Source of the DNA: Chryseobacterium gilvum
GTDB taxonomy: Bacteria; Bacteroidota; Bacteroidia; Flavobacteriales; Weeksellaceae
Assembly (NCBI RefSeq): GCF_025628965.1
Contig: NZ_JAOTEN010000002.1
Location: 496,001-560,000 of the forward strand
Reading direction: 5' to 3'
DNA length: 64,000 nucleotides
Shown piece by piece: positions 39,283 to 49,824 of the stretch. The position numbers and the translations under genes were made by a program. The notes beneath the pieces are model-generated. The model searched no databases, had not been told where the DNA came from, and was given only the letters and a program-made list of their open reading frames with translations. Numbering within the stretch: the stretch's first letter is position 1; every line of letters begins with the position of its first letter.

Positions 39283-41466
39283 TTAAAACTTATAAGTAAC
39301 CGTGCCCAACGCATTGATCAGCTTTTGAGGATTGGCGGTGGAATATCCGATCCAGTAATGCTCGTTGGTAAAGTTATCTACTTTAACCCCGATTCTGAAT
39401 TTTTTTGCATCATAAAATGCATTGGCATTCATGACGAAATATTTTGGAAGGGTAAAAGTAGTGACGGTTACCCTATCATTTTCAAGATTATTCAGTATTT
39501 TATTGTCGCTGGCAAAGTTTCCTCCTATCCCAAACCCAAGTCCTTTAAGACTACCGTCTACAAATTGATAGCTTGCATTAAAGTTTCCTAGCCAATATGA
39601 TCCGGATGTTGCAGGTCTTAAGCCTGTTGATACATCTTTTGAATCATTATAGGCAATTCCCCCGATTAGTGAAAACCCTTTTACAAGATAGGCGTTTACT
39701 TCAAGTTCTGCACCTTTACTGTGTATTTCTCCTGTTTCGGTTTGCACCGCTCTGTTATTCACAAATTTCCCTGTATTGGTAAGGTAATTATTTGCTTTAA
39801 TGTCATAATAACTTACCGTTGCATTGATTTTTCCATTTATGATATTGGTTTTAAAACCACCTTCAAATTGATTGGCTCTTTCAGGGTTTGATAATCTGGT
39901 TTCGCCTGCCTCGTTAAAGGTATAATAGCCATTACTTTTAAAACTGTTCTGATAATTTCCAAAAACAGAAAATTTATCTTTTATGATTTCATACACCAAA
40001 CCTGCTTTAGGTGACCATGCAGATTGGGTATAAGGCGCAGTAGGATCATTAAAGATATCACCTCCCTGAAAATCATTATTTTCATAACGGATTCCTAAGA
40101 CGATATTTAGGCCTGTAACCGGAGTAAACACGTTAGAAACATAACCGCTGTAGGTGTTAAGGTCTGCATTAATATCATAATTTCCAATGTTAGAAGGGTT
40201 TTCGTAAAGATTGCCGATTGTGGTTCCGTTAAAATCGGTGTAATTTCCTCCGTTTGCAGAAACAGGGTTGTTGAATGATCCAGTAGTCGGGACAACCAGA
40301 TAAATGAAGCGTGATCTGTCTTTTGTTTTAAGATAGTCAAACCCGGCTACCGTTCTGTTTCTCATCCCGTTTCCGAAAGTATAATCAAAATTAAAATTCT
40401 GCTGGATCTGAAACCATGATTTTCTGCTGTCTCTTGTTCCCTGATCGTATCTTGATACCGACAAAGAGCTGTCAGGATTTAAACCTACTGAAAAATAAGG
40501 CCCGAATCCATCTGAATAACTTTGTGAGTTGTTGATGTTGGTCGATGATTTAATATGATCGTTGATCTTGTAATTAATCTGTCCAAAAATATTATTGACT
40601 CTCGCTGTGGTATAGAGATCATCACCGAGGTAAGATTCTTTGTAATTTAACCCTTTTGCTTCAAGATCTCTCATATTATCCACTCCTAAAGCGGGTGAAA
40701 GGTAAAAGAATAATTGCTCTCCAAGCGCTCTTGTATTGAACATTTCGTACTCTACATTAAACTGCAATCTATCAGAAGCATTATAAGTTAAAGTCGGGGT
40801 AAATGCGAAGAATGAATTTTTAGCATCTGTTTTCTGGAAACTCCCTTCATTGGTATAAGCTGTATTGACTCTCAATAAAAGCTTATTATCTTTTGTAAGC
40901 GGGGCATTCAAATCGGCTTGAGCTCGGTATGTATTGTAACTTCCGGCCATCAGAGAAACATTTCCTCCAAACGTTTCGTAAGGTTTTTTGGTTACTCTGT
41001 TGATAAGGCCTCCATACGAAGCAACATTACTGCCATAAAGCGTTCCTGAAGGGCCTTTCAATACTTCCAGCTTTTCTATATTTACCGCATCGATTGTTGT
41101 GGTAACGGGAGATACCAAACCGTTTCTCATAGAACTGCTGGAAACAAAACCTCTGAGTACGACAAATGCTCCTCCATCACCTGCTCTGCTTGTAGCATTC
41201 CACATTTTTTGCAGTCCGGTTACATTTCTGTAAGCATCATCCACCGTAAAAATCGCCTGATTCTCGAGAACAACCCTGCTGACAGAAGATAAAACCTGAG
41301 GATCTTCAATTGCCTTTAAAGGCATTTTATTAGAATAATCGCTATCTTTTTTTGAGATGGTATTGATAATTACTTCTTCTATATTTTTTGTCTGTGCAGA
41401 ATCTTTTTCCTGTGCAAATGTCAATATGCTTCCTAATAGTGCTGCACCAATACATACTTTATTCAT
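39283..41466 (-). CDS. TonB-dependent siderophore receptor
   Basis: The 727-aa outer-membrane receptor has a signal peptide (1-18, cut after TFAQ). A TonB-box-like IEEVIIN follows, then a plug domain (PLKAIEDPQVLSSVSRVVLE, VTGLQKMWNATSRAGDGGAFVVLRGF) and a beta-barrel ending NALGTVTYKF with a terminal Phe. It lacks the carboxypeptidase-like N-terminal domain of SusC-type receptors. It should import a ferric siderophore; the ligand is not evident. It is the first gene of a two-gene unit with the PepSY protein. Confidence 0.94.
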   Translation of the reverse strand: MNKVCIGAALLGSILTFAQEKDSAQTKNIEEVIINTISKKDSDYSNKMPLKAIEDPQVLSSVSRVVLENQAIFTVDDAYRNVTGLQKMWNATSRAGDGGAFVVLRGFVSSSSMRNGLVSPVTTTIDAVNIEKLEVLKGPSGTLYGSNVASYGGLINRVTKKPYETFGGNVSLMAGSYNTYRAQADLNAPLTKDNKLLLRVNTAYTNEGSFQKTDAKNSFFAFTPTLTYNASDRLQFNVEYEMFNTRALGEQLFFYLSPALGVDNMRDLEAKGLNYKESYLGDDLYTTARVNNIFGQINYKINDHIKSSTNINNSQSYSDGFGPYFSVGLNPDSSLSVSRYDQGTRDSRKSWFQIQQNFNFDYTFGNGMRNRTVAGFDYLKTKDRSRFIYLVVPTTGSFNNPVSANGGNYTDFNGTTIGNLYENPSNIGNYDINADLNTYSGYVSNVFTPVTGLNIVLGIRYENNDFQGGDIFNDPTAPYTQSAWSPKAGLVYEIIKDKFSVFGNYQNSFKSNGYYTFNEAGETRLSNPERANQFEGGFKTNIINGKINATVSYYDIKANNYLTNTGKFVNNRAVQTETGEIHSKGAELEVNAYLVKGFSLIGGIAYNDSKDVSTGLRPATSGSYWLGNFNASYQFVDGSLKGLGFGIGGNFASDNKILNNLENDRVTVTTFTLPKYFVMNANAFYDAKKFRIGVKVDNFTNEHYWIGYSTANPQKLINALGTVTYKF

Positions 41467-41485
41467 GAGTAAGATTATTTTTTTG

Positions 41486-41493
41486 CAAATATA
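41486..41493 (-). promoter_or_regulatory. -7 box of the TonB receptor gene
   Basis: The minus strand reads TATATTTG, a perfect TAnnTTTG, 19 nt before the ATG at 41466. An AT-rich partial palindrome at 41499-41513 (TTTAATTATTCTAAA) overlaps the upstream side and could be an iron-regulator site, but the symmetry is imperfect. Confidence 0.6.
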
Positions 41494-41574
41494 TTCTTTT
41501 TAATTATTCTAAATAAAATATAGTATTGATTTTTATCATATTCAAATCAAAAATGCTATTCCCCGGATAATAAA

Positions 41575-41600
41575 AAAGCCGCTTCAACTGAAGCGGCTTT
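41575..41600 (-). terminator. Terminator after secA
   Basis: AAAGCCGCTTC and GAAGCGGCTTT form an 11-bp stem around a 4-nt loop, with T-run on the minus exit. It lies 28 nt after the secA stop. Confidence 0.9.
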
Positions 41601-41627
41601 ATATATAGTTTAAAGAATTATTAATCC

Positions 41628-44600
41628 TTATGCAGGAATCTCACCTTTGTATAAGAAAGATATGATTTCTTTATTCATTTTATCAACCATTTCACTAAAC
41701 AAATGGAAAGATTCTTGTTTGTAGATCACAAGCGGATCTTTTTGTTCATAAACGGCTCCCTGAGAAGATTTTCTAAGATCATCCATCTCACGAAGGTGAA
41801 GTTTCCAGTTTTCATCAATGATAGATAAGGTGATGTTTTTCTCAAAATCATTAATCAGGCTTTCACATTTGGTATCATGAGCTTCTTTAAGATCTGTTAC
41901 GATCGTCAATGTTTTGTGGCCATCTGTAAAAGGAACCTGGATCATCTTAAACATCGAACCCTGATTTTGGAATACATTCTCAATAATAGGAAATGATTTT
42001 TCTTTCAGCAGGTTCAGCTTCATCTGATAATCTTCCTGTGCAGCATTGAATAAAATATTCGTTAAATCCTGTACGTTTTTATTGTTAAAATCACTTTCAG
42101 AAACTGGGGACGCCATGGTAAAATTCTTGATGATCTCAAATTCAAAATCTTTATAGCTTCCGTTTGCTTTTCCTTTTGCAACAATAGAATTGGAAACATC
42201 AAAGATCATATTCGTGATGTCATATTTCAGGTGATCTCCGAATAAAGCGTTCTTTCTTCTTTTGTAAATAACATCACGTTGTTTATTCATCACGTCATCA
42301 TACTCCAAAAGTCTTTTTCTTACCCCGAAGTTATTTTCTTCGACTTTTTTCTGTGCTCTTTCGATGGATTTGCTGATCATAGAATGTTGAATAACTTCAC
42401 CTTCTTTGTGACCCATTCTGTCCATCATTTTCGCAATTCTTTCAGAACCGAACAAACGCATCAAGTTGTCTTCCAGAGAAACATAGAACTGAGAGCTTCC
42501 CGGGTCTCCCTGTCTTCCGGCTCTACCGCGAAGCTGTCTGTCAACACGTCTCGAATCGTGTCTTTCCGTTCCGATGATCGCCAAACCTCCGGCTTCTTTT
42601 ACTTCTTTGGTTAATTTAATATCGGTTCCACGACCGGCCATGTTGGTAGCAATCGTTACTACTCCAGGCTGTCCTGCTCCGGCAACAATTTCCGCTTCCT
42701 TCTTGTGAAGTTTCGCATTCAAAACCTGATGCTGAATTTTTCTTAATTGAAGCGCTTTTGAAAGTAATTGTGAAATTTCTACAGAAGTAGTTCCTACCAA
42801 GACAGGTCTTCCCGCTGCAGTAAGATTTTCGATTTCTTCAATTACAGCATTGTATTTTTCGCGGTTGGTTTTATACACCAGATCCTGTTTGTCATTTCTT
42901 TGAATAGGACGGTTGGTAGGGATTACCACTACATCCAATTTATAAATCTGCCAAAGTTCCCCAGCTTCCGTTTCTGCAGTACCCGTCATTCCCGCAAGTT
43001 TATTGTACATACGGAAATAGTTCTGTAATGTTACAGTCGCAAAAGTTTGTGTTGCAGCTTCGATTTTTACATTTTCTTTCGCCTCGATCGCCTGGTGAAG
43101 ACCGTCAGAATAACGTCTTCCTTCCATAATACGGCCTGTCTGTTCATCAACGATTTTTACCTCACCGTCGATTACGACATACTCATCATCTTTTTCAAAT
43201 AATGTATAGGCTTTCAAAAGCTGGCTCATGGTATGAACTCGTTCAGATTTTTCGGCAAATTCTGAGAAGAGTTTTTCTTTCGCTTCAAATTCTTCTTCTT
43301 TGGATAAATTTTTTGCCTCTACTTCTGCAATTTCTGTCCCAATATCCGGAAGAACAAAGAAGTTGTTGTCTGAATTCCCCTGAGACATGTATTCAACCCC
43401 TTTATCTGTAAGATCTACTTGATTGTTTTTTTCTTCGATGACGAAGTAAAGATCTTTATCTACAATCGGCATATCACGGTTGTTATCCTGCATATACTGA
43501 GCTTCAACTTTCTGAAGCAATGCTCGGTTTCCGCTTTCCGATAAGAATTTGATGAGCTGTCTGTTTTTAGGAAGGCCTCTGTACGCCTGAAGCAATTTGA
43601 ATCCTCCTTCTTTTGTGTTTCCTGCAGCGATTAATTTTTTAGCTTCATTAAAAATCACGGAAACTGTTTTTTTCTGAACTTCAACAATTCTGTCGATGGA
43701 AGGTTTAAGAACATCAAATTCCTGTCGGTCTCCTTGCGGAACCGGCCCGGAAATAATTAACGGTGTTCTTGCATCATCCACCAATACAGAATCAACCTCA
43801 TCTACAATGGCAAAGTTTAATTCTCTCTGCACCAGTTCTGCAGGCGAAGTTACCATGTTATCTCTCAGATAATCAAAACCAAATTCATTATTGGTTCCGT
43901 ATGTAATATCTGAATTGTATGCTTTTCTTCTTCCGTCTGAATTGGGTTGATGATTATCAATACAGTCAATTGAAAGACCGTGGAATTGATACAATGGCCC
44001 CATCCAAGCCGAGTCTCTTTTGGCAAGGTAATCATTTACCGTTACCACGTGAACTCCTCTTTCAGGAAGCGCGTTTAAGTAAATTGGAAGTGTTCCCACC
44101 AAGGTTTTACCTTCACCGGTTGCCATCTCGGCAATTTTACCGCTGTGAAGAATAACCCCACCAATAAACTGAGTGTCGTAATGCACCATATCCCAGACTA
44201 CGGGAGTTCCGGCTGCATTCCATGAGTTTTTCCAGACTGCCTGTTCTCCCTGGATTTCTACGAAATCTCTGGTTGCGGCAAGTTCTTTATCCATTTCAGT
44301 GGCTGTCACACGGATTTCTCCGTTTTCTGCCCATCTTCTGGCTGTTTCTTTAATTAAGGCAAATGCTTCGGGAAGTACTTCGGCCAATACTTTTTCTTCA
44401 ATTTCGTAAGAATCTTTTTTCAAAGTTTCTATTTTAGAGAAAAGTGCTTCTTTTTCGTCAACATTGGTTGAGCTTTTGATTTGCTCCTGAATCTCTTGTA
44501 CCTGGGAAGTAATGGTGGCGGTTGCAGCTTTTATTTTATTTTTAAACTCGGCCGTCTTTTCTCTTAAACCGTCATCAGATAATTGCTGAATGTTTGGCTC

Positions 44601-44699
44601 AACAGCTTTGATTTTTGTTACAACTTTTTTTACTTCTTTTAGGTCCTGCGCTTTCTTGTCTCCCAAAAACCCTTTAAGAACTTTGTTTAAAAAACTCAT
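41628..44699 (-). CDS. secA: Preprotein translocase ATPase SecA
   Basis: SecA drives export through SecYEG. The 1023-aa protein has Walker A ATGEGKT at 193-199, [33 protein letters not shown], and the second motor motif [14 protein letters not shown]. It is longer than E. coli SecA (901 aa) because of insertions typical of Bacteroidota, including about residues 55-110 and 340-480. The C-terminal zinc finger (CxCxSGxxxxxCC/H) that binds SecB is absent; the protein ends LYKGEIPA. A small hairpin (44707-44726) lies in the leader. Confidence 0.98.
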   Translation of the reverse strand: MSFLNKVLKGFLGDKKAQDLKEVKKVVTKIKAVEPNIQQLSDDGLREKTAEFKNKIKAATATITSQVQEIQEQIKSSTNVDEKEALFSKIETLKKDSYEIEEKVLAEVLPEAFALIKETARRWAENGEIRVTATEMDKELAATRDFVEIQGEQAVWKNSWNAAGTPVVWDMVHYDTQFIGGVILHSGKIAEMATGEGKTLVGTLPIYLNALPERGVHVVTVNDYLAKRDSAWMGPLYQFHGLSIDCIDNHQPNSDGRRKAYNSDITYGTNNEFGFDYLRDNMVTSPAELVQRELNFAIVDEVDSVLVDDARTPLIISGPVPQGDRQEFDVLKPSIDRIVEVQKKTVSVIFNEAKKLIAAGNTKEGGFKLLQAYRGLPKNRQLIKFLSESGNRALLQKVEAQYMQDNNRDMPIVDKDLYFVIEEKNNQVDLTDKGVEYMSQGNSDNNFFVLPDIGTEIAEVEAKNLSKEEEFEAKEKLFSEFAEKSERVHTMSQLLKAYTLFEKDDEYVVIDGEVKIVDEQTGRIMEGRRYSDGLHQAIEAKENVKIEAATQTFATVTLQNYFRMYNKLAGMTGTAETEAGELWQIYKLDVVVIPTNRPIQRNDKQDLVYKTNREKYNAVIEEIENLTAAGRPVLVGTTSVEISQLLSKALQLRKIQHQVLNAKLHKKEAEIVAGAGQPGVVTIATNMAGRGTDIKLTKEVKEAGGLAIIGTERHDSRRVDRQLRGRAGRQGDPGSSQFYVSLEDNLMRLFGSERIAKMMDRMGHKEGEVIQHSMISKSIERAQKKVEENNFGVRKRLLEYDDVMNKQRDVIYKRRKNALFGDHLKYDITNMIFDVSNSIVAKGKANGSYKDFEFEIIKNFTMASPVSESDFNNKNVQDLTNILFNAAQEDYQMKLNLLKEKSFPIIENVFQNQGSMFKMIQVPFTDGHKTLTIVTDLKEAHDTKCESLINDFEKNITLSIIDENWKLHLREMDDLRKSSQGAVYEQKDPLVIYKQESFHLFSEMVDKMNKEIISFLYKGEIPA

Positions 44700-44706
44700 A
44701 AATTTA

Positions 44707-44726
44707 TTGCTTTATGCTTAAAGCAA
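44707..44726. other. Hairpin in the secA leader
   Basis: TTGCTTTA and TAAAGCAA pair around TGCT, 7 nt upstream of the secA ATG. It could mask the start region in the mRNA. Only the pairing is seen; a regulatory role is a guess. Confidence 0.45.
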
Positions 44727-44816
44727 TAAGCTTCAAGCGTTTTAATGACACGTTGACCGTGCAAATTTTGATATTTAAAATGGCAAAAGTTTAGGCTTAC
44801 CTAAGCTTTACTTTTA

Positions 44817-45038
44817 TTAATATTCGTCTTCGTTCCAAAGATAATCTTCATCTGTAGGATAATCACTCCAGATTTCATCAATGGCATCATAGATTTCTCC
44901 CTCGTCTTCAATAGCCTGAAGGTTTTCAACAACTTCCATCGGTGCCCCAGTTCTGATAGCATAATCGATAAGTTCTGCCTTCGTCATCGGCCATGGTGCG
45001 TCGCTTAAATATGAAGCTAATTCTAATGTCCAGTACAT
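44817..45038 (-). CDS. DUF2795 small acidic protein
   Basis: The 73-aa acidic protein has the DUF2795 pattern: MYWTLELASYLSDAPWPMTKAELIDYAIRTGAP (YWTxExxxYLxxxPWPxxxxELxxYA) then a Glu/Asp-rich tail ending DEDYLWNEDEY. In this family the role is unknown. It has its own -7 box and lies upstream of secA in the same direction, but the 117-nt gap and AT-rich spacer suggest separate transcription. Confidence 0.93.
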   Translation of the reverse strand: MYWTLELASYLSDAPWPMTKAELIDYAIRTGAPMEVVENLQAIEDEGEIYDAIDEIWSDYPTDEDYLWNEDEY

Positions 45039-45057
45039 AATTTTTTAATTTTTTTTG

Positions 45058-45065
45058 CAAAAGTA
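45058..45065 (-). promoter_or_regulatory. -7 box of the DUF2795 gene
   Basis: The minus strand reads TACTTTTG (perfect TAnnTTTG), 19 nt before the ATG at 45038. Confidence 0.6.
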
Positions 45066-45180
45066 TAAAAATAGGTTATATTATAAACGTATTTTATGAC
45101 TTGATTTTCAATTCTTTTTATAAATCCTGTCCGTTGTTAAATATAAACTCTCGTGAAAGCGGTATTACAACGTATTGTTG

Positions 45181-46203
45181 TCATTTTCTCAAAAACCATT
45201 CCACAAATTTTTTTATGCCATTTTGGAAGTTGGTGGTTGGTTTATAGCCTATTAAATTTTTAGCTTTGGAAATATCGGCATTGGTTTGCTGTACATCACC
45301 GGGCTGTAATGGCAGTAATTTTTTAATTGCCTTTTTATTCAGCGCCTGTTCAATAGCAGACAGCATTTCCGTTAACTGTATGACTTCGCTTTCTCCAAGA
45401 TTAATAATTTCATAAATGTGAGAATGTCTCTGTAAGTAGTCTGCAGATTTAAGAATTCCGTCAATGATATCATCAATATAAGTGTAATCCCGTGCTGTAG
45501 TTCCGTCTCCGTAGAAAGGGATTTCCTGATTTTCAGAAATGAGTTTTGTGAACTTATGTATTGCCAGATCAGGTCTTTGACGGGGGCCGTAAACAGTGAA
45601 AAATCTTAGTTGGATCATGTCTATATGGTAAAGATGGTGATATACATGTCCCAAGATTTCTCCGGATCTTTTGGTTGCCGCATAAGGTGATATAGGATGA
45701 TCTACAGGATCGGTTTCTGCAAAAGGTATTTTTGTATTGTTGCCATAAACACTTGATGATGAGGCGCAGATACATTTTTTGACACCAAATTCTGCACAAA
45801 GTTCCCACAAATTCATTGTGCCGCGGATATTGACTTCCTGATATTCTAATGGTCTTTCAATCGAAGGGCGTACTCCTGCAAGTGCGGCCAGATGAATTAC
45901 AAAATCTATGGTATGCATCGAAAAAATACTTTTCAAGCCCTCTTTATCTCTGATATCCTGTACATATAAGCTGTAGTCATCTGACCTTGTTTGAGCTGCG
46001 AGATTCTGAAGGTCTGAGTCTTTATTAATATACTCAAATTCAGTACTTTTCCCGACAGATTCTAAGGTGTTTTTTACTTTTATCGGATACGCATAAAAAT
46101 CATCAAAATTGTCAATGTTTATGACAGAATGTCCGTTTTTCAACAGGCGCTCTACTAAGTGTGAACCAATAAATCCGCTTCCGCCAGTGATAAGATATGT
46201 CAT
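45181..46203 (-). CDS. NAD-dependent epimerase/dehydratase (UDP-glucuronate 4-epimerase type)
   Basis: The 340-aa SDR protein begins MTYLITGGSGFIGSHLVERLL (NAD loop GGxGFIGS at 7-14). It has FVIHLAALAGVRPSIE, CASSSSVYGNN, and the catalytic YAATKRSGE (Y-x-x-x-K). FFTVYGPRQRPDLAIHKF is typical of UDP-glucuronate/UDP-galacturonate 4-epimerases that feed capsule or LPS sugars. Exact substrate is inferred. The -7 box at 46223-46230 drives it, divergently from the DUF2797 gene. Confidence 0.94.
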   Translation of the reverse strand: MTYLITGGSGFIGSHLVERLLKNGHSVINIDNFDDFYAYPIKVKNTLESVGKSTEFEYINKDSDLQNLAAQTRSDDYSLYVQDIRDKEGLKSIFSMHTIDFVIHLAALAGVRPSIERPLEYQEVNIRGTMNLWELCAEFGVKKCICASSSSVYGNNTKIPFAETDPVDHPISPYAATKRSGEILGHVYHHLYHIDMIQLRFFTVYGPRQRPDLAIHKFTKLISENQEIPFYGDGTTARDYTYIDDIIDGILKSADYLQRHSHIYEIINLGESEVIQLTEMLSAIEQALNKKAIKKLLPLQPGDVQQTNADISKAKNLIGYKPTTNFQNGIKKFVEWFLRK

Positions 46204-46222
46204 CTATGTTTTTTTAATTGCA

Positions 46223-46230
46223 CAAAAGTA
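46223..46230 (-). promoter_or_regulatory. -7 box of the epimerase gene
   Basis: The minus strand reads TACTTTTG, a perfect TAnnTTTG, 19 nt before the ATG at 46203. Confidence 0.65.
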
Positions 46231-46252
46231 TAAATTTAAAGGTTTTCAAAAA

Positions 46253-46260
46253 TATATTTG
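46253..46260 (+). promoter_or_regulatory. -7 box of the DUF2797 gene
   Basis: TATATTTG is a perfect TAnnTTTG, 36 nt before the ATG at 46297. The in-frame TTG at 46258 lies inside this box, which argues against its use as a start codon. It is divergent to the epimerase promoter. Confidence 0.65.
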
Positions 46261-46296
46261 AGTACATTTACTTTTAAAAGTAATCTATTTTATCTT

Positions 46297-47094
46297 ATGC
46301 AGTTTCGAGGGCAAATTTTAAAAATGACGAGTTTCAATGATCAGCCGATACAATATTATCTCAATCTTTCCGGTGACCTGATCCATATGAATGAATTATT
46401 CGGAAAAGAATTAACCATAAAACATTCAGGATTTCAGTGCGTAAACTGTAATCTGGATAAAGCCGTTTATAGAATGGGTTTTTGTAAAAGCTGTTTTTTT
46501 GAAAGCCCGTTTGCGAGTGATACGATTATTCGTCCTGAGCTTTCTACCGCTCATTTGGGAATTGGTGAACGGGATTTAAATATTGAAAAAGAAATTCAGC
46601 TGCAGCCTCACACGGTATATTTGGCTTACACCGGCGATGTGAAAGTAGGCGTAACAAGAAATACGCAGATCCCTACACGATGGATTGATCAGGGCGCCAC
46701 GTTTGCTTTACCAATTGCCCGTACTGAAAACCGGTACGAAGCCGGAATGATAGAGGTAGCCCTAAAAGATCATCTTCCGGATAAAACCAACTGGAAAAAA
46801 ATGCTGCAGGATGATCTTGAAGGTGAGATTGATCTTGCAGATTTTCAGAAAAAAATTAAAGAATATTTTCCCGAAGATTTTCAGAAGTTTTATTCTGAAG
46901 GCGAAAATTTGTGGAGATTTGATTATCCATTCGATAAACCTGAAAAAATTACATCTTTTACATTGGATAAAAAGCCTGAGTTTACGGGCAAATTAACAGG
47001 AATTAAAGGTCAGTATTTAGGATTTGACGGCGGAGATTTTATTAATATCCGAAGCCATGAAGGATATGTTATAGAACTAAATGTGAAGAATTAA
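46297..47094 (+). CDS. DUF2797 zinc-ribbon protein
   Basis: The 265-aa protein has a Cys4 zinc ribbon: CVNCNLDKAVYRMGFCKSCF (CxxC at about 48-51 and 64-67). The central region matches DUF2797 (HTVYLAYTGDVKVGVTRNTQIPTRWIDQGA), reminiscent of a GIY-YIG-like fold. I start at the ATG at 46297 because the TTG at 46258 lies inside the -7 box. Function is unknown. Confidence 0.92.
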   Translation: MQFRGQILKMTSFNDQPIQYYLNLSGDLIHMNELFGKELTIKHSGFQCVNCNLDKAVYRMGFCKSCFFESPFASDTIIRPELSTAHLGIGERDLNIEKEIQLQPHTVYLAYTGDVKVGVTRNTQIPTRWIDQGATFALPIARTENRYEAGMIEVALKDHLPDKTNWKKMLQDDLEGEIDLADFQKKIKEYFPEDFQKFYSEGENLWRFDYPFDKPEKITSFTLDKKPEFTGKLTGIKGQYLGFDGGDFINIRSHEGYVIELNVKN

Positions 47095-47183
47095 TCATAA
47101 AATCAAGATTGTAGTACGTTAATTGTTATATATTGAAAAATTTATTTAAAAAAATTCAATTATAAAGTATTAAAATTGTTGCT

Positions 47184-49805
47184 ATGAAAAAAAAATGGGT
47201 TAAAAAGCTAATATTCTCTCTCGGGGTTTTGCTCTGTATTTTTTTACTTTGCAACCTTGCACTGAATATCTGGCTCAAAACCCAGCTTCCCAATTATATA
47301 AAAAACAATACTGATTATAAAGTTTCCTACAAAAGGCTTGATGTAGATCTAATAACGGGAAATATTTTTGTTTCACAAATTACGGTAAACAATAAAAATC
47401 CTGAAAATAATAATGTGATTGGTTTACAAGGCACCATCGATACCTTGAAAATCAGCCGATTTGGAATTTATGATGCCCTCTTTAATAAAGTCATCAGCTC
47501 TTCTGATCTTTTACTTGCCAAACCCAATCTCAATATCACACTTGCTAAACCGATTGATTCCAAAACAGGAAAAAAGAGAAACCCTGTATCATTTGAGAAT
47601 ATCAGGATCAGTAACGGAACTATTAACGTCTATAAGCATACAAAACAGAATTTTTTAGGAGTCAGCCATTTAGATCTTTTGGTGGAAAACCTTCAGCTGA
47701 CGGAAGAATCTGTAGAAAATAAGCTTCCCATCATTTTTGATCAGTACAGCATCAAAGGAAAAAATTTCTTCTTTCGGCCGGATGATATTTATACGTTAAA
47801 AATTAAAACAATTACAACGGTAAACGGTCAGATGTCCATCGAGAATTTTCAGCTGGTCCCTTTGATGAGCTTTGATGCGTTTAAAAAATCATATCCCAAA
47901 AAAACACAGCTGTATCAGTTCAATATTCCTAAAATGGATTTTAAAGATATTGTTCTTAAAAAAAATAAGATATCGCTCGCCAATGCCAAGTTTCAGAATC
48001 CTGATTTATTGATTTATACCACGAATGCCATTCCGGAAAAATTAAAAAAACCATTTAATTTTGAGTTAAATCTGGATGATATTGTTATGAATAATGCAAC
48101 AGTTCAGATCAATAAACCCGATGGTGAAAAATTACTGTACGCAAAACAAGTGCATCTTGATATCAATCATTTTGAATTTGACAAGGAAATTTCGAAAGAA
48201 ACGATACCCGTACGATATAAAGATTTTAAACTTTCAGGAAAAAATATCTGGTTTTCAAATCATCAGGATATTACAATTGAAAGCATTTCCCTGAATCCTA
48301 AAAAAGGAGATATCAGAAATATTTCAATCGTTCCGAACCCTTCAGGATCAGGGAAAACGACAATGAATCTGAAGGCGGAAAAGCTGGCTTTCAACATCAA
48401 TAAATGGGAAATTATTGATAAAAAACTGAACCTGAACGTAAAAGACGTTTTGCTGAATAATGTGAACGGAAGCATTAAAGCCGGAACCAGCCTGCCAAAT
48501 AAAAAATCAAATTTTGACGGAATACAGTTTCCGATCGTTGTTGGAAAAGTGATGGTTAAAAACTCCAGCATTACATATGATAAAAACAGTCAGCCGATTG
48601 CTTTAAATGATCTGAACGCGACGATTACCAATATTGAGCTGAACGCAAAGCCCAATCATTCCGGGATGGCTGTCACAATGAAAGAGTATTCGCTTACAGC
48701 CAAAAATTTTGGGTATAATACCAGATTTTATCATATGACCTCAGGTTGGATTGAACTTCATAATGATAACCTAAAAATCAATCAGTTTGCGATGAAGCCT
48801 CTCGTTTCGAGAAGCCAGTTTATCAGAATGATACCGGTAGAAAGTGATTTGTATGATTTAAAAGCGCAGCAGATATCGGCGGTAGGAAATTGGGATCTTT
48901 TTTCAGATCAGAAATTCATACACGCAAAAAATCTGACCATTTTATCAGCAGATGCCAATATTTTCAGAAGTAAAGTTCCCGCAGACGACCCGAAAGAAAA
49001 ACTGCTGTATTCCAGATTGCTGAGATCAATAAAAATCCCTCTGTTTGTTGATAATCTTAATCTTAAAAATGCTTTTTTAGAATACGAAGAAGATACTCCG
49101 AAAAGCAGCGGCCCGGGAAAACTTACATTCAGCTCGATGAATATGAATGTTAAAAATCTCAATTCTGCAAAAATGAAAGGTAAACCGACAAAGGTGATTA
49201 TCAAAATTGACTGTACTTTTATGAAAACGTCACCGCTTTCCGTAAACTGGAGCTTCGATACGGCAGATCAGAGTGACCGTTTTTCGATTTCAGGAAGGGC
49301 GGCAGGAATTCCGGCGGTGGCCATCAATGCTTTTATTGTGCCCTATCTCAGTGTTTCGGCAACAGGAACGATTCAGGAAATGCTGTTTGATTTTAAAGGA
49401 AATCCCAAAGGAATCGGCGGAACCTTTAATCTGAAGCATACTGATCTTAAGGTTTCCATTTTAGATAAAGAAAGTAAAGAGAAAAAAGGGGTTTTAAGTG
49501 CTGTTGCGAATATTTTCATCAAATCAGACTCAGGTAAATTTCCGGAATCTGTAGTGGTAGAAGGTGTAGAGCGTGATCCTACAAAATCATTTTTTAATTT
49601 GTTCTGGAAAGGAATTGAAGACGGCTTAAAGAAAACCCTGATCGGGAATGGGATTGCAAAAACAGAAAAAACGGTTAAAAATACCGTCAATGCGGTGAAA
49701 GAGGTAAAAGCTGCAGTAAACGAAACGGTTCCGCCAAAAGAAGAAAAGAAAAAAGGGCTTTTAAAGAGGGTTTTTAATAAAAAAGAAAGCTCCGGAACAA
49801 AATAA
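47184..49805 (+). CDS. AsmA-like/DUF748-type inner-membrane-anchored giant envelope protein
   Basis: The 873-aa protein has one N-terminal helix (about 9-29). The remaining periplasmic part is long and beta-rich, with repeated strand patterns (VNNKNPENNNVIGLQGTID, NLNVKDVLLNNVNGSIKAG, LSVSATGTIQEMLFDFKGN). AsmA/TamB-like proteins form lipid-transport or outer-membrane assembly bridges. A Lys-rich tail ends it. It is the largest gene in this part of the window. The AsmA assignment is by overall build; exact family is uncertain. Confidence 0.82.
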   Translation: MKKKWVKKLIFSLGVLLCIFLLCNLALNIWLKTQLPNYIKNNTDYKVSYKRLDVDLITGNIFVSQITVNNKNPENNNVIGLQGTIDTLKISRFGIYDALFNKVISSSDLLLAKPNLNITLAKPIDSKTGKKRNPVSFENIRISNGTINVYKHTKQNFLGVSHLDLLVENLQLTEESVENKLPIIFDQYSIKGKNFFFRPDDIYTLKIKTITTVNGQMSIENFQLVPLMSFDAFKKSYPKKTQLYQFNIPKMDFKDIVLKKNKISLANAKFQNPDLLIYTTNAIPEKLKKPFNFELNLDDIVMNNATVQINKPDGEKLLYAKQVHLDINHFEFDKEISKETIPVRYKDFKLSGKNIWFSNHQDITIESISLNPKKGDIRNISIVPNPSGSGKTTMNLKAEKLAFNINKWEIIDKKLNLNVKDVLLNNVNGSIKAGTSLPNKKSNFDGIQFPIVVGKVMVKNSSITYDKNSQPIALNDLNATITNIELNAKPNHSGMAVTMKEYSLTAKNFGYNTRFYHMTSGWIELHNDNLKINQFAMKPLVSRSQFIRMIPVESDLYDLKAQQISAVGNWDLFSDQKFIHAKNLTILSADANIFRSKVPADDPKEKLLYSRLLRSIKIPLFVDNLNLKNAFLEYEEDTPKSSGPGKLTFSSMNMNVKNLNSAKMKGKPTKVIIKIDCTFMKTSPLSVNWSFDTADQSDRFSISGRAAGIPAVAINAFIVPYLSVSATGTIQEMLFDFKGNPKGIGGTFNLKHTDLKVSILDKESKEKKGVLSAVANIFIKSDSGKFPESVVVEGVERDPTKSFFNLFWKGIEDGLKKTLIGNGIAKTEKTVKNTVNAVKEVKAAVNETVPPKEEKKKGLLKRVFNKKESSGTK

Positions 49806-49817
49806 TTGCGGAGCTTT
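49786..49817. terminator. Bidirectional terminator overlapping the AsmA-like stop
   Basis: AAAGCTCCG and CGGAGCTTT form a 9-bp stem around a 14-nt loop, with A/T sequence on both sides. It overlaps the stop codon of the + gene and serves the convergent gene at 49825. Confidence 0.8.
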
Positions 49818-49824
49818 ATTATTA

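Noticed and set aside
46258..46296. TTG start for the DUF2797 gene
   Set aside because: The TTG is part of a perfect TAnnTTTG -7 box; the ATG at 46297 is the better start.
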